A stretch of DNA of 32,320 bases from Verrucomicrobiales bacterium. Lineage in GTDB: Bacteria; Verrucomicrobiota; Verrucomicrobiia; Verrucomicrobiales; DEV007. The stretch is taken from assembly GCA_022361255.1 (NCBI GenBank), contig JAKSBG010000420.1, forward strand, positions 1 through 32,320, in the 5' to 3' direction. The notes beneath the pieces are model-generated. The model did not search any database and had not been told where the DNA came from. It worked only from the letters and a program-made list of their open reading frames with translations. The position numbers were made by a program, and so were the translations under genes. Each line of letters begins with the position of its first letter. The first letter of the stretch is position 1. Positions 23,646-30,851 of the stretch are shown one piece after another.

Positions 23646-24380
23646 ATGGCCAGCGAAGAAAACAACAATATCGACTATGAGCAGGGCACTGTCAGTGCAG
23701 CCGATCTCCACGACTCCGTGCGCCGTGAAAATGCGCTTCATCCTGGAGGGAAGGGGACTGTCGGGGTTTCTGTTTTGGTAGTCAGTGCTTTTATTCTCAT
23801 TCTCGGGGGAGGTCAGCTCTTCAGTACCAGCAACGGATTTCGCGACAGCATTTACGTGAACAATGATTACGTTCCGGCAGCCCGGCCTTCGCTGGGAGGC
23901 GATGATGGTGGCGGCGCGGAAGTTGCCTGGATCGACGACTGGATGAAAGACGGGAAGAAGGTTTACAACAACTGCATCGCCTGTCACCAGGCTTCTGGTC
24001 TGGGCATCCCCGGTCAGTTTCCGCCGCTCGTTGGTTCTGAGTGGGTAGACGGAGGCACTTCACGTCTCGGAGCCATCCTTCTTCACGGGATCAATGGTCC
24101 GTTCAAAGTCGGCGGGCAGACATACAATCAGTTGATGCCGGCGTGGAACAATTTGAGCGATGAGAAGATTGCGCAGGTCATTACTTACATCCGGCGCGAA
24201 TTTGGAACCCTGCCCGAAGGTGACGAGGGTGTGGTTACCACTGAAATGATTCAAGCCGCGCGCGACAAGTTCAGCGGTCAGGCCGCTCCCTACACGGAAG
24301 CGGAGCTTCTGGCGATCCCGGCGGATGAAAACCTTTCCGGCGCAAAAGTGGACCTGCAAACCGGCGATCCACTACCATAG
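23646..24380 (+). CDS. membrane-anchored monoheme cytochrome c in the CcoP position
   Basis: The 244-aa protein has a hydrophilic N-terminus, one transmembrane helix (about 38-58), and one class I cytochrome c domain with CIACH at 110-114 and a likely axial Met in QLMPAW. A hydrophilic tail of about 50 residues follows the domain. It sits where ccoP would be, but CcoP carries two hemes and this has one, and the N-terminus lacks the usual CcoP motif. It is better described as a cytochrome c that could accept electrons from ACIII or the CcoO-like subunit and pass them to CuA of the oxidase encoded downstream. A 94-nt gap, the largest in this part of the cluster, separates it from the subunit I gene; I see no convincing promoter or terminator in that gap. 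Confidence 0.85.
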   Translation: MASEENNNIDYEQGTVSAADLHDSVRRENALHPGGKGTVGVSVLVVSAFILILGGGQLFSTSNGFRDSIYVNNDYVPAARPSLGGDDGGGAEVAWIDDWMKDGKKVYNNCIACHQASGLGIPGQFPPLVGSEWVDGGTSRLGAILLHGINGPFKVGGQTYNQLMPAWNNLSDEKIAQVITYIRREFGTLPEGDEGVVTTEMIQAARDKFSGQAAPYTEAELLAIPADENLSGAKVDLQTGDPLP

Positions 24381-24474
24381 AGAAAAGAGGAAAAGAGTCT
24401 GAACGAAGTTTGTAAAAAGCATCGTTTCTCTTTCTTTGAATCCAACGTAGCGTCTAAATACCAAGTCGAATTTT

Positions 24475-26400
24475 ATGAGCACAGTTACCGAACAGACCGC
24501 AGACTCGGTCCATGAGGGGCACGATCACCACGATCATTACGAGCCTTTTTGGAAGAAATACATCTTCTCCACCGATCACAAAACGATCGGCATCCAATAC
24601 GGATTTACTTCGCTCGTGTTTCTCGCCTTCGGGTTCTTCCTGATGATGGTGATGCGGTGGAGCATTGCCTACCCGGACCGCGCGGTGCCTCTTCTTGCGG
24701 ACTGGCCCTGGTTCCAGGCGTGGCTCGATGACGGCGGAAAAGTCACGGGCGACCTTTACAATATGTTCGGTGCGATGCACGGGACCATCATGGTTTTCCT
24801 CGGCGTTGTCCCCCTCGCGTTCGGTGCCTTTGGTAACTACGTGACTCCCCTTCAGATTGGCGCCGTCGATATGGCGTTTCCACGGCTGAACATGGCGAGT
24901 TACTGGTTTTTCCTGCTTGGTGGTGTGCTGATGTTTGTCAGCTTCTTCCTTCCGTCAGGAGCTGCGAAAGCAGGTTGGACAAACTACTCCCCGCTCGCGA
25001 CCACTACGGACCTCCATTACGGCGACTTGTTCTGGACCGGTCAAACGCAGTGGCTCATGGGGATGGTGTTTCTGATCTCCTCCTCGCTTCTCGGTGCCGT
25101 GAACTTCATCTGTACGATCATCAACCTTCGTTGTCAGGGCATGACCTGGATGCGGTTGCCTTTCTTTGTCTGGGCGATGCTCGTAACAGGTTTTCTGCTG
25201 CTGCTTGCGTTCCCTCCTCTTGAGGTGGCCGCCATCATGCAGCTGATGGACCGGATGGCCGGAACAAGTTTTTACATTCCGACCGGGTTGAATGTGAGTG
25301 GAATGGCCTTCGACGCAGCAGGTGGAGGTAGTCCGCTTTTGTATCAGCACCTTTTCTGGTTTCTCGCTCACCCGGAGGTTTACGTCCTGATTCTTCCCGC
25401 CATCGCGATCGTTTCGGAGATTATCCCGTGCAACACCCGTAAGCCTCTCTGGGGTTACAAGACGATGGTCTATGCGGTGATGGTTCTCGGATTCCTTGCC
25501 TTCATCGTGTGGGCTCACCACATGTATATCACCGGCATGGGGCCCGCGATTTCGACGTTCTTCCAGACGACGACTGTTCTCATCTCGGTTCCGTCCGTAA
25601 TTCTGATTACCTCGCTGCTCATTTCGATGTGGGGTGGTTCCATCCGGTTCAACACGCCCATGTTGTTTGCGACCGCTTTCATTCCGATGTTTGGAATCGG
25701 TGGGCTTACCGGGCTTCCGCTCGCATTCAGTCTGCCGGATCTGCACCTTCACGACACCTATTATGTGATTGGTCACTTCCACTACGTGGTCGCACCGGGG
25801 ACTATCTTTGCCCTTTTTGCAGGTATCTACCACTGGTATCCGAAAATGACCGGCCGGATGATGAGTGAGCGTCTCGGCCAGCTGCATTTCTGGCCTTCAT
25901 TGATTCTCATGAACGGTATCTTTGCTCCGATGATGTTCCAGGGTATGGCCGGCTTCCACCGACGTGCCTTTGATGGCGGCAAGGCCTACGAGCAAATCAG
26001 CAACCAGGTTTTTGCTGAAGCCAACGGGTTCATCGCAAATATCTGTGAACTTCTTGGTATCGTCGGAAAAAATGAGCCCGTTCTGATGATCGATTTGAAC
26101 ATTGTGACGTCGACATCTGCGTGGTTGCTTGCCGTTTTCCAGGTTCCTTTCATTATCAACCTGTTCATCAGTGGCAAATTCGGCAAGAAAGCCAAAGGCG
26201 ACAATCCCTGGGATGCCACGACTCTCGACTGGGCGACTCCGACGCCGCCGCCGCACGGGAACTTCATCGGTGAGCCGGTTGCCTATCGTGGACCTTACGA
26301 ATACAGCGTGCCGGGAGCAGAAACGGACTTTACTCCTCAGGGGGAAAAGGATCCTGTGATTGTTTCCACTGCGGAAGGAGAGCAGGAGAAGCCTGCATAA
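24475..26400 (+). CDS. ctaD: cytochrome c oxidase subunit I (A-type, aa3)
   Basis: The 641-aa catalytic subunit, reducing oxygen to water and pumping protons. All ligands are present: heme a H102 (MHGTIMVF) and H436; heme a3 H434 (GHFHYV); copper B H299 (AHPEVY), H348 and H349; cross-linked Tyr303. The D-channel is intact: N121, D132, N139 and E301, which defines an A1-type oxidase. The K-channel is not: the canonical V-P-T-G-I-K motif reads V-P-S-V-I-L here, putting Leu377 where the essential Lys belongs. The N-terminus has a His-rich stretch (HEGHDHHDHYE, residues 13-23) and the protein has about 80 extra residues, partly in a polar C-terminal tail. The start ATG has no Shine-Dalgarno. It is followed 57 nt later by subunit III. 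Confidence 0.96.
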   Translation: MSTVTEQTADSVHEGHDHHDHYEPFWKKYIFSTDHKTIGIQYGFTSLVFLAFGFFLMMVMRWSIAYPDRAVPLLADWPWFQAWLDDGGKVTGDLYNMFGAMHGTIMVFLGVVPLAFGAFGNYVTPLQIGAVDMAFPRLNMASYWFFLLGGVLMFVSFFLPSGAAKAGWTNYSPLATTTDLHYGDLFWTGQTQWLMGMVFLISSSLLGAVNFICTIINLRCQGMTWMRLPFFVWAMLVTGFLLLLAFPPLEVAAIMQLMDRMAGTSFYIPTGLNVSGMAFDAAGGGSPLLYQHLFWFLAHPEVYVLILPAIAIVSEIIPCNTRKPLWGYKTMVYAVMVLGFLAFIVWAHHMYITGMGPAISTFFQTTTVLISVPSVILITSLLISMWGGSIRFNTPMLFATAFIPMFGIGGLTGLPLAFSLPDLHLHDTYYVIGHFHYVVAPGTIFALFAGIYHWYPKMTGRMMSERLGQLHFWPSLILMNGIFAPMMFQGMAGFHRRAFDGGKAYEQISNQVFAEANGFIANICELLGIVGKNEPVLMIDLNIVTSTSAWLLAVFQVPFIINLFISGKFGKKAKGDNPWDATTLDWATPTPPPHGNFIGEPVAYRGPYEYSVPGAETDFTPQGEKDPVIVSTAEGEQEKPA

Positions 26401-26457
26401 GGACGGGGAAATCCGCATCCCCCCCCGCATTATTCAATTTTATTCTAGTTAGTTACT

Positions 26458-27900
26458 ATGGAGATTCCCTACGAAGTGAAACCCCGCCGGGACACGGGCC
26501 TCTACAACGCCAAGCTTGGAGTATGGCTCTTCCTTGCTTCCGAGGTGATGTTGTTTGGCGGATTGTTCTCCGCATATGTCTTTCTTCGCACCGGCATCCA
26601 GGACGGAGTGGACAATCCCTGGCCCTGGGGACTGAATGTTCACAAGGGCTTCGTCTGGCTGGGCTTTCTCAACACGCTGGTCCTGATTGCCTCTTCTGTC
26701 GGCGTCGTTTTTGCCTGGGTGGCTTTGAAAGAAAGAAACTGGCGCAAGTATCAGATCTACATGTATTTCGTCGTGGCCTGCGCCGTCGTATTCATGTGCG
26801 TCAAAACCGTTGAGTACAACAGCAAGCTGAACAAGCACCACGGCATCAAGCTGGTCGACAATTCCGTGATGGAAGGAACTATTCTGGAGAAAACTGACCG
26901 GATCCGTTTCGAAGGAAACAGGGCAGTATTCGGGCTCCAGGGAGCTCTTCCCGCCTTTCTCAAAGATATCAGCGATGAGGACTTTCCCGCTTTCACCGCC
27001 ACGGTTCAATTTAAAGACGATGAAGATCCGCAGGTGACAGAGATCTCATCTGAATCTCAATTTAAGAAATGGTTCCATCAGAACCGGCGGACGGCATCGA
27101 AGAAGCTGACTGCTGAGAGACGCCGCTATCGTGCAGAAATGGAGGAGTTCGGTAAAGCCGCTCCGGTAAGCCTCAACACTTCGGCGACCGTCGTTGCCAG
27201 TGAGCCGTTTCAGGTCAATGCCAAGCCCACGAAGGTGGTGGGCCATTCCGACAGCTCTGTGAACTATCGTGACGGATCCAAGGTGGAAGGAAAACTGATC
27301 AGTGATGACGTGAAGTTCGTGATGCACGAAGTTGACCTGCAGCTGGTTCTTCCGCAGAAGCAGCGCGATTCCATCATTTGGGATGTCATTAATGATGAGA
27401 GTGCCAAGCAGCAGTTTTTCGCGAAGCAGCAGAAGCACTACGAGGAAATGAGGGATTACTACGAAGCTCGCGGAGAGACAATTCCGGAGAAAATGCTTCG
27501 CGGTCACATGCTCAATCTTCAAACCATTGATCACGAAGATCATGGTGATCACGAAGAACACCATGGAGAAGCCCCTCACAAGAGTGAGGCGAAGCACTCT
27601 GCCGGCGGAGGTCACGGAGATCACAGCTACATCACTGTTCCTCGTGACAAAATCAAGTTCATGGGGAATCACGGTCCCCGATACGGCAATTACTACGCGC
27701 TCTATTTCACAATGACTGCCCTCCACGGATTGCACGTTGTCGGCGGTGCGCTGGTCCTGCTGTTCTTCACTGTTTTTGGTAAGAAGCTGTATCTCAAGAA
27801 CCCGGAACACCTCGCAAACCGGGTCGAAGTGGGCGGATTGTTCTGGCACTTTGTGGATTTGATCTGGATCTTCCTTTTCCCGCTGATGTATCTCCTGTAG
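26458..27900 (+). CDS. ctaE: cytochrome c oxidase subunit III with a large central insertion
   Basis: The 480-aa protein is about twice the usual ~200 aa of five-helix bacterial subunit III. The N-terminal part has three helices: AKLGVWLFLASEVMLFGGLFSAYVFLR, WLGFLNTLVLIASSVGVVFAW and a helix at about 98-120. The C-terminal part has YYALYFTMTALHGLHVVGGALVLL and VGGLFWHFVDLIWIFLFPLMYLL, both family signatures. Between them, about residues 121-400 form a polar insertion, including a charged middle region and a His-rich stretch at about 357-392 (HEDHGDHEEHHGE). The reading frame is continuous across the junctions, so this is one protein rather than an assembly artefact. Subunit III stabilises subunit I and its D-channel; the insertion's role is unknown, with metal binding or docking of another subunit possible. 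Confidence 0.9.
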   Translation: MEIPYEVKPRRDTGLYNAKLGVWLFLASEVMLFGGLFSAYVFLRTGIQDGVDNPWPWGLNVHKGFVWLGFLNTLVLIASSVGVVFAWVALKERNWRKYQIYMYFVVACAVVFMCVKTVEYNSKLNKHHGIKLVDNSVMEGTILEKTDRIRFEGNRAVFGLQGALPAFLKDISDEDFPAFTATVQFKDDEDPQVTEISSESQFKKWFHQNRRTASKKLTAERRRYRAEMEEFGKAAPVSLNTSATVVASEPFQVNAKPTKVVGHSDSSVNYRDGSKVEGKLISDDVKFVMHEVDLQLVLPQKQRDSIIWDVINDESAKQQFFAKQQKHYEEMRDYYEARGETIPEKMLRGHMLNLQTIDHEDHGDHEEHHGEAPHKSEAKHSAGGGHGDHSYITVPRDKIKFMGNHGPRYGNYYALYFTMTALHGLHVVGGALVLLFFTVFGKKLYLKNPEHLANRVEVGGLFWHFVDLIWIFLFPLMYLL

Positions 27901-27952
27901 GGAGCCCGCAACGCGAACGAATGTAATTTTTAACTGACGACTCTCTATTCGA

Positions 27953-28321
27953 ATGGCAGAAGAAACTCACGATTGGGATAAGCACAAAAAGACGTACTGG
28001 GCTGTTGGTATTGCTCTTTTCGTGTTCACCGGCGTTACTTTGGCTCTCGGACTTGTGCCGATTCTGGATCTGGGCCCTCCGGGACCGACTCCTGCTGATT
28101 TTGTGATTGGACTTGCCGTGGCAGGGACGAAAGCAACTTTGGTTTCGTTGATTTTCATGCACCTGAACCACGAGAAGGGCCTGATTTACAAGACGCTGCT
28201 CTTTACCTTTCTCTTCTTTGTCGGACTGATGGCATTGACGCTGTTTGCAGGCGCGGATCCCATCATTGAGCAGTATGATACCCGCGAGACAACCAACGGG
28301 AAACTTGTGGAAAAACCATAA
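27953..28321 (+). CDS. ctaF: cytochrome c oxidase subunit IV (prokaryotic type)
   Basis: The 122-aa protein has three transmembrane helices (about 16-36, 46-70 and 80-100), matching the prokaryotic COX4 family: THDWDKHKKTYWAVGIALFVFTGVTLALG at the start, and VAGTKATLVSLIFMHLNHEKGLIYKTLL, in which the K-A-x-LV-x-x-F-MHL pattern is diagnostic. It is an accessory subunit that stabilises the oxidase. The C-terminus is polar and extended. It lies 52 nt after the subunit III gene and 18 nt before a small two-helix protein. The symbol ctaF is by family position. Confidence 0.88.
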   Translation: MAEETHDWDKHKKTYWAVGIALFVFTGVTLALGLVPILDLGPPGPTPADFVIGLAVAGTKATLVSLIFMHLNHEKGLIYKTLLFTFLFFVGLMALTLFAGADPIIEQYDTRETTNGKLVEKP

Positions 28322-28339
28322 CTCAACCCTTTACGCCCC

Positions 28340-28537
28340 ATGTCACTGAAATTTTTTCACATCGGATTTATCGGCTTCTGCACCGTGTTTTCTCTTGGAT
28401 TCGGTGCCTGGTGCCTGCTCGCTCACGGATTGCCGTCCATGTTCAACCTTATGGGGTGGCTCAGTATCGCCGGTGGGGTGTCCCTCCTCATTTACGGGAT
28501 TCGTTTCCTTCGGAAGGCAAAAGACGTAATTGTTTAA
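28340..28537 (+). CDS. 65-aa two-helix membrane protein in the oxidase cluster
   Basis: The tiny protein contains two transmembrane helices (about 6-28 and 36-57), MSLKFFHIGFIGFCTVFSLGFGAW and MGWLSIAGGVSLLIYGIRFLRKA, ending with a basic tail. I do not recognise a family. Its placement between the genes for oxidase subunits IV and II, with tight spacing (18 and 22 nt), suggests a small accessory or assembly subunit of the oxidase. Length alone makes a chance ORF conceivable, but the hydrophobic pattern and the operon spacing argue that it is real. Confidence 0.7.
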   Translation: MSLKFFHIGFIGFCTVFSLGFGAWCLLAHGLPSMFNLMGWLSIAGGVSLLIYGIRFLRKAKDVIV

Positions 28538-28559
28538 AAACGACCAACCTGTTCTCTTT

Positions 28560-28754
28560 ATGAATCCGATTTTAGCCTGTCCAATGTGCATGAGTGGTGC
28601 CGAGGGGAAGACTGCGATGGCGGCTAACTCTGCGATTCTTTTCCTTCTCGTAATTCTTTGCCTTGTGCTTATGGGCTTTCTCAGCTTCATCGTTTACATC
28701 GCCAAGCGCGCGAAGCGGTATGAGCAGCCGACAACCGACGGAGCGGGAGAATAA
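28560..28754 (+). CDS. 64-aa single-helix protein with CPMC motif, in the oxidase cluster
   Basis: The small protein reads MNPILACPMCMSGAEGKTAMAANS, then one transmembrane helix (about 25-50) and a charged tail. The CPMC motif close to the N-terminus is a C-x-x-C pair that could bind copper or another metal, or act in redox chemistry. Being next to the CuA-bearing subunit II, a copper-related assembly role is attractive but inferred. I recall similar short CP-x-C membrane proteins beside cox genes in related phyla, without a known function. I chose the ATG at 28560; an in-frame TTG at 28530 would overlap the upstream gene. Confidence 0.68.
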   Translation: MNPILACPMCMSGAEGKTAMAANSAILFLLVILCLVLMGFLSFIVYIAKRAKRYEQPTTDGAGE

Positions 28755-28791
28755 AGCCTTCTGAACCTTATTTCTTTTACCAAATTTTACT

Positions 28792-29556
28792 ATGATTGAG
28801 TGGATTAACGATATCGCCGGAATGCATGAAATTGCATCCCGTCACGGTCACGTCGGGAACCATATGCTGGCTCTCATTCACTGGTTTATGGCGATTCTTT
28901 TCGTAGGGTGGTCGATCTTTCTTTTTGTGATCCTTTACAAGTTCCGGAGAAAAAAGAATCCGAAGGCCAGTTATGCCGGGATGACATCTCACTTCTCCAC
29001 TCACGTGGAAATCGGCGTCGTTATTGTTGAGGTCGTGCTCCTCCTTGGATTCGCGTTCCCGCTCTGGGCAAAGCGTGCTGATAAAAACATTCGCCCCACT
29101 GGCGATGAAGTGGTGAACCTCCGTGCGGTCGGGGAGCAGTATCGCTGGACCTTCCACTATGCCGGAAAGGATAACATGGTGGGAATTACTGACCACGAAA
29201 GGATTTCCGGAGCCAACCCGGTAGGCCTCGTTGCCGAGGATCCGAACGCGGCGGATGATTTTGTTTCTGTAAACGAGCTCGTCGTTCCCGTCGGCCGTCC
29301 TGTCGTGATCCAGGTTACCTCCAAAGATGTGATTCACGGTCTTGCGATCGTTCCGATGTTCTCGCAGCAGGACGCGATCCCCGGATCTGAGATTCCGATG
29401 TGGTTTATTCCCGAAAAAGAAGGGGAGTGGAACATCGTTTGTGCCCAGCTCTGCGGTGCAGGGCACGCGCAGATGGTGGCTTTCGTTAGCGCTGTCAGTT
29501 CGGAGGAGTTTGATGAGTGGAACAACTCTCAGAATCCTCTTCTGCCGAAGCAGTGA
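28792..29556 (+). CDS. ctaC: cytochrome c oxidase subunit II (CuA)
   Basis: The 254-aa subunit receives electrons from cytochrome c at the dinuclear CuA centre. Two transmembrane helices lie at about 25-50 and 72-93, followed by the periplasmic cupredoxin domain. CuA ligands are H182 (DVIHGLAIV), C217 and C221 (CAQLCGAGH), H225 and M228. GEQYRWTFHYAG is the aromatic electron-entry region and DAIPGSEIPMWF follows. There is no C-terminal cytochrome c fusion, so this is an aa3 rather than a fused caa3 enzyme, and a separate cytochrome c from the cluster is expected to be the donor. Its gene comes after subunits I, III and IV, whereas subunit II more often comes first. It ends 30 nt before a terminator-like hairpin. 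Confidence 0.95.
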   Translation: MIEWINDIAGMHEIASRHGHVGNHMLALIHWFMAILFVGWSIFLFVILYKFRRKKNPKASYAGMTSHFSTHVEIGVVIVEVVLLLGFAFPLWAKRADKNIRPTGDEVVNLRAVGEQYRWTFHYAGKDNMVGITDHERISGANPVGLVAEDPNAADDFVSVNELVVPVGRPVVIQVTSKDVIHGLAIVPMFSQQDAIPGSEIPMWFIPEKEGEWNIVCAQLCGAGHAQMVAFVSAVSSEEFDEWNNSQNPLLPKQ

Positions 29557-29585
29557 TTCGACTTTCACCATCGAACTGAATGCGG

Positions 29586-29618
29586 AGTGGCGGATCGTGA
29601 AGGCGTTCCGCCATTTTT
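29586..29618 (+). terminator. terminator or attenuator between ctaC and ctaA
   Basis: TGGCGGA (29588-29594) pairs with TCCGCCA (29607-29613) around a 12-nt loop, then five Ts (29614-29618). It lies 30 nt after ctaC and is the first convincing terminator since the start of the act operon. It may end or attenuate transcription before ctaA. Confidence 0.72.
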
Positions 29619-29622
29619 CTGG

Positions 29623-29659
29623 CCGCGCCAGTTGCTCTGAGGGCAATCTTTTGGCGCGG
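29623..29659 (+). promoter_or_regulatory. second, structured hairpin in the ctaA leader
   Basis: CCGCGCCA (29623-29630) pairs perfectly with TGGCGCGG (29652-29659), and inside it TTGC (29632-29635) can pair with GCAA (29643-29646). It directly follows the terminator and sits 23 nt before the ctaA ATG. No T-run follows, so it could be a 5' stabilising structure or regulatory leader. Function unknown. Confidence 0.45.
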
Positions 29660-29682
29660 GAGAAACGTAGATACGAAGTGAG

Positions 29683-30813
29683 ATGAATTCCTCAACTACC
29701 CCCGGTTCCTCGCTGTCCTGGTACGCGCGATTTATCGTGTTTGTCTCCCTGCTTTTGATTTGGTGGGGAGCCGCTACGACGACCAAGCAGGCCGGGATGA
29801 TTTTCGCCGACTGGCCGCTCAGTATGGGCACTGTTAATCCGCCGGGATGGCTGGAAAACATGATTCCCTTTCTTGAGCACACGCACCGGCTCCTCGCCAA
29901 AACGGTGGGGATTCTGGTCCTGATTCTTTTTGGACTGACTTACATCAAGACCGGAAAACGGGCGTTGGAAGTGGCCGGGTTGATCGTGTGGCTGGTCGTG
30001 ATGATGGGCTTTTTCATCGCTGCCGGTGCGGAACGGTTTGATCCTGTTAGAAAGCAGATGCTGCTGTGGATCGCTCTAACGCTCGGAGCGGGTCCGATAC
30101 TGTGGCTGATCTGGAGCTGGCGAAAGCGCGGATGGAATGCCCTCCAGAAACTTTCAGCCCTCGCTCTCCTGATGGTGACCACTCAGGCCGTTCTCGGAGG
30201 GCTCAGGGTGACAGAAATCTCTGACGGGTTTGCCGTGTTTCACGGCTGTTTCGCACAAATCTTTTTCTGCGTGCTGATTCTCATCGCGATGATAGCCGGC
30301 CCGAAATGGGAGGATTGCGGATTTACCGATCTGCAGCGGCGCTTACGGCTGACGAGGTTTTCCGGCGTGGTGCTTTGGCTGCTCATTCTCCTGCAGCTCA
30401 TATTCGGGGCAACGATGCGCCACTTTCATCGAAGCGGACTCGTAGACTCGGGCCTGGTGAAAACGCAAGGGCAGTGGATTCCGTCATTTGAGGATCCTAT
30501 CGTCGCAGTGCTGTTTCTCCACAAGTTCACGGCGGTTTGCATTCTCCTTTTTTCTGTGGGGATTGCGGTCCGGCTGACGGTAGGCCGTGCTTCGTCGGAC
30601 GGGAAAGCGTTACGCAATATCGGGCTCATTATTTTCCTGATCCTCATCCAGTTGGTTCTCGGCTTGACCGTGATCGGGACGGACAAAAGTTTCTGGGTGA
30701 CCAATGTTCACGTTCTCAATGGACTGGCGATTCTGGCTTTTTCATTTGTCTTCGCCGTGCGCGCGTGGAAGGGAAGAGCGACTGATGCGTCGCTGGCGAA
30801 AACAGGCGCCTGA
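29683..30813 (+). CDS. ctaA: heme A synthase (COX15/CtaA family)
   Basis: The 376-aa integral membrane protein converts heme O to heme A for the aa3 oxidase. It has about eight helices in two four-helix halves. Conserved His residues are visible in each half: EHTHRLLAKTVG (E65, H66, H68), AVFHGCFAQIFF, MRHFHRSGLVDSG, VLFLHKFTAVCIL and TNVHVLNGLAI. FADWPLSMGTVNPPGW is the usual N-terminal family loop. QLVLGLTVIGTDKSFWVTNVH matches the second half. No paired loop cysteines like those of Bacillus CtaA are evident. It is followed 38 nt later by ctaB and lies after a terminator/hairpin region, so it may have its own transcription. Confidence 0.92.
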   Translation: MNSSTTPGSSLSWYARFIVFVSLLLIWWGAATTTKQAGMIFADWPLSMGTVNPPGWLENMIPFLEHTHRLLAKTVGILVLILFGLTYIKTGKRALEVAGLIVWLVVMMGFFIAAGAERFDPVRKQMLLWIALTLGAGPILWLIWSWRKRGWNALQKLSALALLMVTTQAVLGGLRVTEISDGFAVFHGCFAQIFFCVLILIAMIAGPKWEDCGFTDLQRRLRLTRFSGVVLWLLILLQLIFGATMRHFHRSGLVDSGLVKTQGQWIPSFEDPIVAVLFLHKFTAVCILLFSVGIAVRLTVGRASSDGKALRNIGLIIFLILIQLVLGLTVIGTDKSFWVTNVHVLNGLAILAFSFVFAVRAWKGRATDASLAKTGA

Positions 30814-30851
30814 GTATAGATTCCGGTCCCGTTGACGCGGGCGAGGCAGCG

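Noticed and set aside
23646-24380. Calling this gene ccoP
   Set aside because: It has one CxxCH instead of two and no typical CcoP N-terminus; position alone is not enough.
24381-24474. Internal promoter before ctaD
   Set aside because: The 94-nt gap is AT-rich with purine and pyrimidine runs, but I found no -35/-10 pair with proper spacing.
28792-29556. caa3-type subunit II with fused cytochrome c
   Set aside because: The protein ends soon after the CuA motif and has no CxxCH.
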